From NCBI GenBank assembly GCA_045591035.1, contig JAZNSG010000053.1:1-22934 (forward strand): a stretch of DNA of 22,934 bases, read 5' to 3'. Below are positions 22,927 through 22,934 of this stretch, piece after piece; the stretch's first letter is position 1, and every line of letters begins with the position of its first letter. Source of the DNA: SIG440 sp045591035. Its GTDB lineage: Bacteria; Bacillota; Clostridia; Monoglobales; Monoglobaceae. Below the pieces are notes generated by a model. It made no database searches. It saw only the letters and a program-made list of their open reading frames with translations, and was not told the origin of the DNA. Made by a program: the position numbers and the translations under genes.

Positions 22927-22934
22927 ATGAATGA
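22927..22934 (+). CDS. Start codon of a gene cut by the right window edge
   Basis: ATG AAT begins at 22927, and GAGGTG (22914-22919) lies seven bases upstream. Only eight bases are visible, so nothing can be said of the product. Confidence 0.5.

Overview
The window looks like a chromosomal stretch from an anaerobic, low-to-mid GC Firmicute of class Clostridia. The basis is Bacillus-type promoters (TTGACA-17-TATAAT), strong GGAGG ribosome sites, T-tailed terminators, GTG and TTG starts, [FeFe]-hydrogenase maturases, a reverse rubrerythrin, an SLH surface protein and a SpoIIE-type protein. No phage, transposase or CRISPR was seen. Genus cannot be fixed from the sequence.

Layout, left to right. 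Positions 1-24 hold the 5' end of a minus-strand tRNA (probably Gly) with its own promoter. A secreted subtilisin-like protease follows (207-3422). Next is an oxidative-stress operon: PerR-type Fur regulator, reverse rubrerythrin and ferritin (3629-5200), with a palindromic operator on the -10 box. A TetR regulator (5429-6136) has a perfect 20-bp palindrome at its own promoter and sits before a 1592-residue VWA/isopeptide/InlB-repeat/SLH surface protein (6245-11023). A low-molecular-weight phosphatase and a nitroreductase form a pair (11194-12182). An AbrB-type protein, a zinc-ribbon membrane protein and a membrane acyltransferase form a second small operon (12305-13942). A bidirectional terminator separates these from the minus-strand hydrogenase maturation operon: TM1266-type regulator, hydE, hydG and a Dabb-domain protein (17092 down to 14006). 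Divergent to it is recD2 (17317-19512). A 200-nt region of nested hairpins lies between recD2 and a conserved clostridial small protein (19754-20188, minus). Enolase (20305-21618) and a SpoIIE membrane domain lacking its phosphatase (21777-22679) end the coding part, followed by an AT-rich stretch and the first codons of another gene.

Most genes are housekeeping or known accessory types. The observations I rate highest are non-coding or structural. The hydrogenase maturation operon has a leader with an intrinsic terminator and a mutually exclusive antiterminator pairing, so it looks like an uncharacterised riboswitch or attenuator. The 19553-19755 region folds into two consecutive multibranch structures of three perfect hairpins each. 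The truncated spoIIE keeps what looks like a Spo0A-dependent promoter (Spo0A box, 21-bp spacer) although its catalytic part is missing. Start sites were chosen by ribosome site and family alignment from memory; no database search was possible.
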